From positions 1 to 64,000 of the forward strand of contig JBBBDQ010001920.1 in NCBI GenBank assembly GCA_037127315.1: a DNA stretch of 64,000 nucleotides, in the 5' to 3' direction. The translations under genes were made by a program, and so were the position numbers. The DNA is from Ascarosepion bandense (Eukaryota > Mollusca > Cephalopoda > Sepiida > Sepiidae). Positions 63,941 to 64,000 of this stretch are shown here, one piece after another. The notes below the pieces were generated by a model. That model searched no databases. It was not told where the DNA came from and saw nothing but the letters and a program-made list of their open reading frames with translations. Numbering within the stretch: position 1 is the stretch's first letter; each line of letters starts with the position of its first letter.

Positions 63941-63987
63941 ATAACTCAATCCGACAATTACTCAATCCGACAATTACTCAATCCGAC
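63941..63987. repeat. 16-bp tandem repeat, three copies
   Basis: AATTACTCAATCCGAC three times (first copy ATAACTCAATCCGAC), followed by a T-run at the window edge. It could be the end of an element that continues beyond the window. Confidence 0.85.
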
Positions 63988-64000
63988 CTTTTTTTTTCCA

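Overview
The window looks like an intergenic or intronic stretch of a repeat-rich animal genome. The most likely source is a mollusc, and I lean towards a coleoid cephalopod such as an octopus. The reasons are AT-rich sequence packed with long TA, CA, GATA and GAAA microsatellites; several unrelated tRNA-derived SINE families; RTE-type and Jockey/CR1-like LINEs; Penelope-like elements; Helitrons; Tc1/mariner relics; and short Ty3/gypsy remains. The species assignment is inference, not read directly from a host gene. I find no convincing host protein-coding gene, no functional tRNA, and nothing bacterial (no operons, CRISPR or phage).

Layout: 0-5 kb holds an RTE-like LINE with an uninterrupted 567-codon reverse transcriptase frame (minus strand) and a Penelope-like GIY-YIG remnant. 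5-9 kb holds a Helitron, a Tc1-like relic and a long-armed MITE. 9-12 kb holds two Penelope-like copies and an RTE fragment. 13-16.7 kb holds LINE tails, an array of SINE/hairpin units and a Helitron. 18-20 kb holds an internally deleted mariner and LINE tails. 20.4-21.3 kb is a GAT-rich minisatellite. 21.8-24.4 kb is a TTCTATGAA-type minisatellite with a Helitron inside it. 26-35.4 kb is a dense nest of LINE tails and SINEs plus one Helitron and GATA/GA arrays. 36-38.6 kb has two or three tandem copies of an unrecognised coding-like unit, split by a Helitron that itself carries a solo LTR. 38.7-39.9 kb has a duplicated SINE and a second candidate solo LTR. 40.6-43.7 kb is an RTE-like LINE with a 182-bp tandem expansion inside its coding region. 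45.4-48 kb is a gypsy integrase relic interrupted by a LINE and a Helitron. 48.6-49.9 kb has an RTE fragment and a 5S rRNA-derived SINE. 50.5-53.9 kb is a deleted gypsy element whose left LTR is interrupted by the best-preserved Jockey/CR1-like LINE. 54-60 kb has foldback Penelope-like sequence, a 147-bp satellite, a 157-bp minisatellite and a Tc1 relic. 60-64 kb is GATA arrays, a long polypurine tract and an inverted copy of the 157-bp minisatellite.

Family names used below are local labels. LINE-R: RTE-like, six copies, with a GAA-type 3' tail. LINE-B: Jockey/CR1-like; its poly(A)-side tail appears as a conserved segment containing CCCGAGCAAGGC or its complement. SINE-A: tRNA-derived, about 297 bp. 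SINE-2: tRNA-derived with a TA tail. Six Helitron copies share TC...CTAG ends in an A/T target. These parts interact as parasites and hosts of one another: SINE-A sits inside LINE-R and LINE-B, LINE-B and Helitrons sit inside gypsy, and an LTR sits inside a Helitron. This gives a relative insertion history. All coordinates for relics are approximate to roughly 5-20 bases unless a target-site duplication fixes them.
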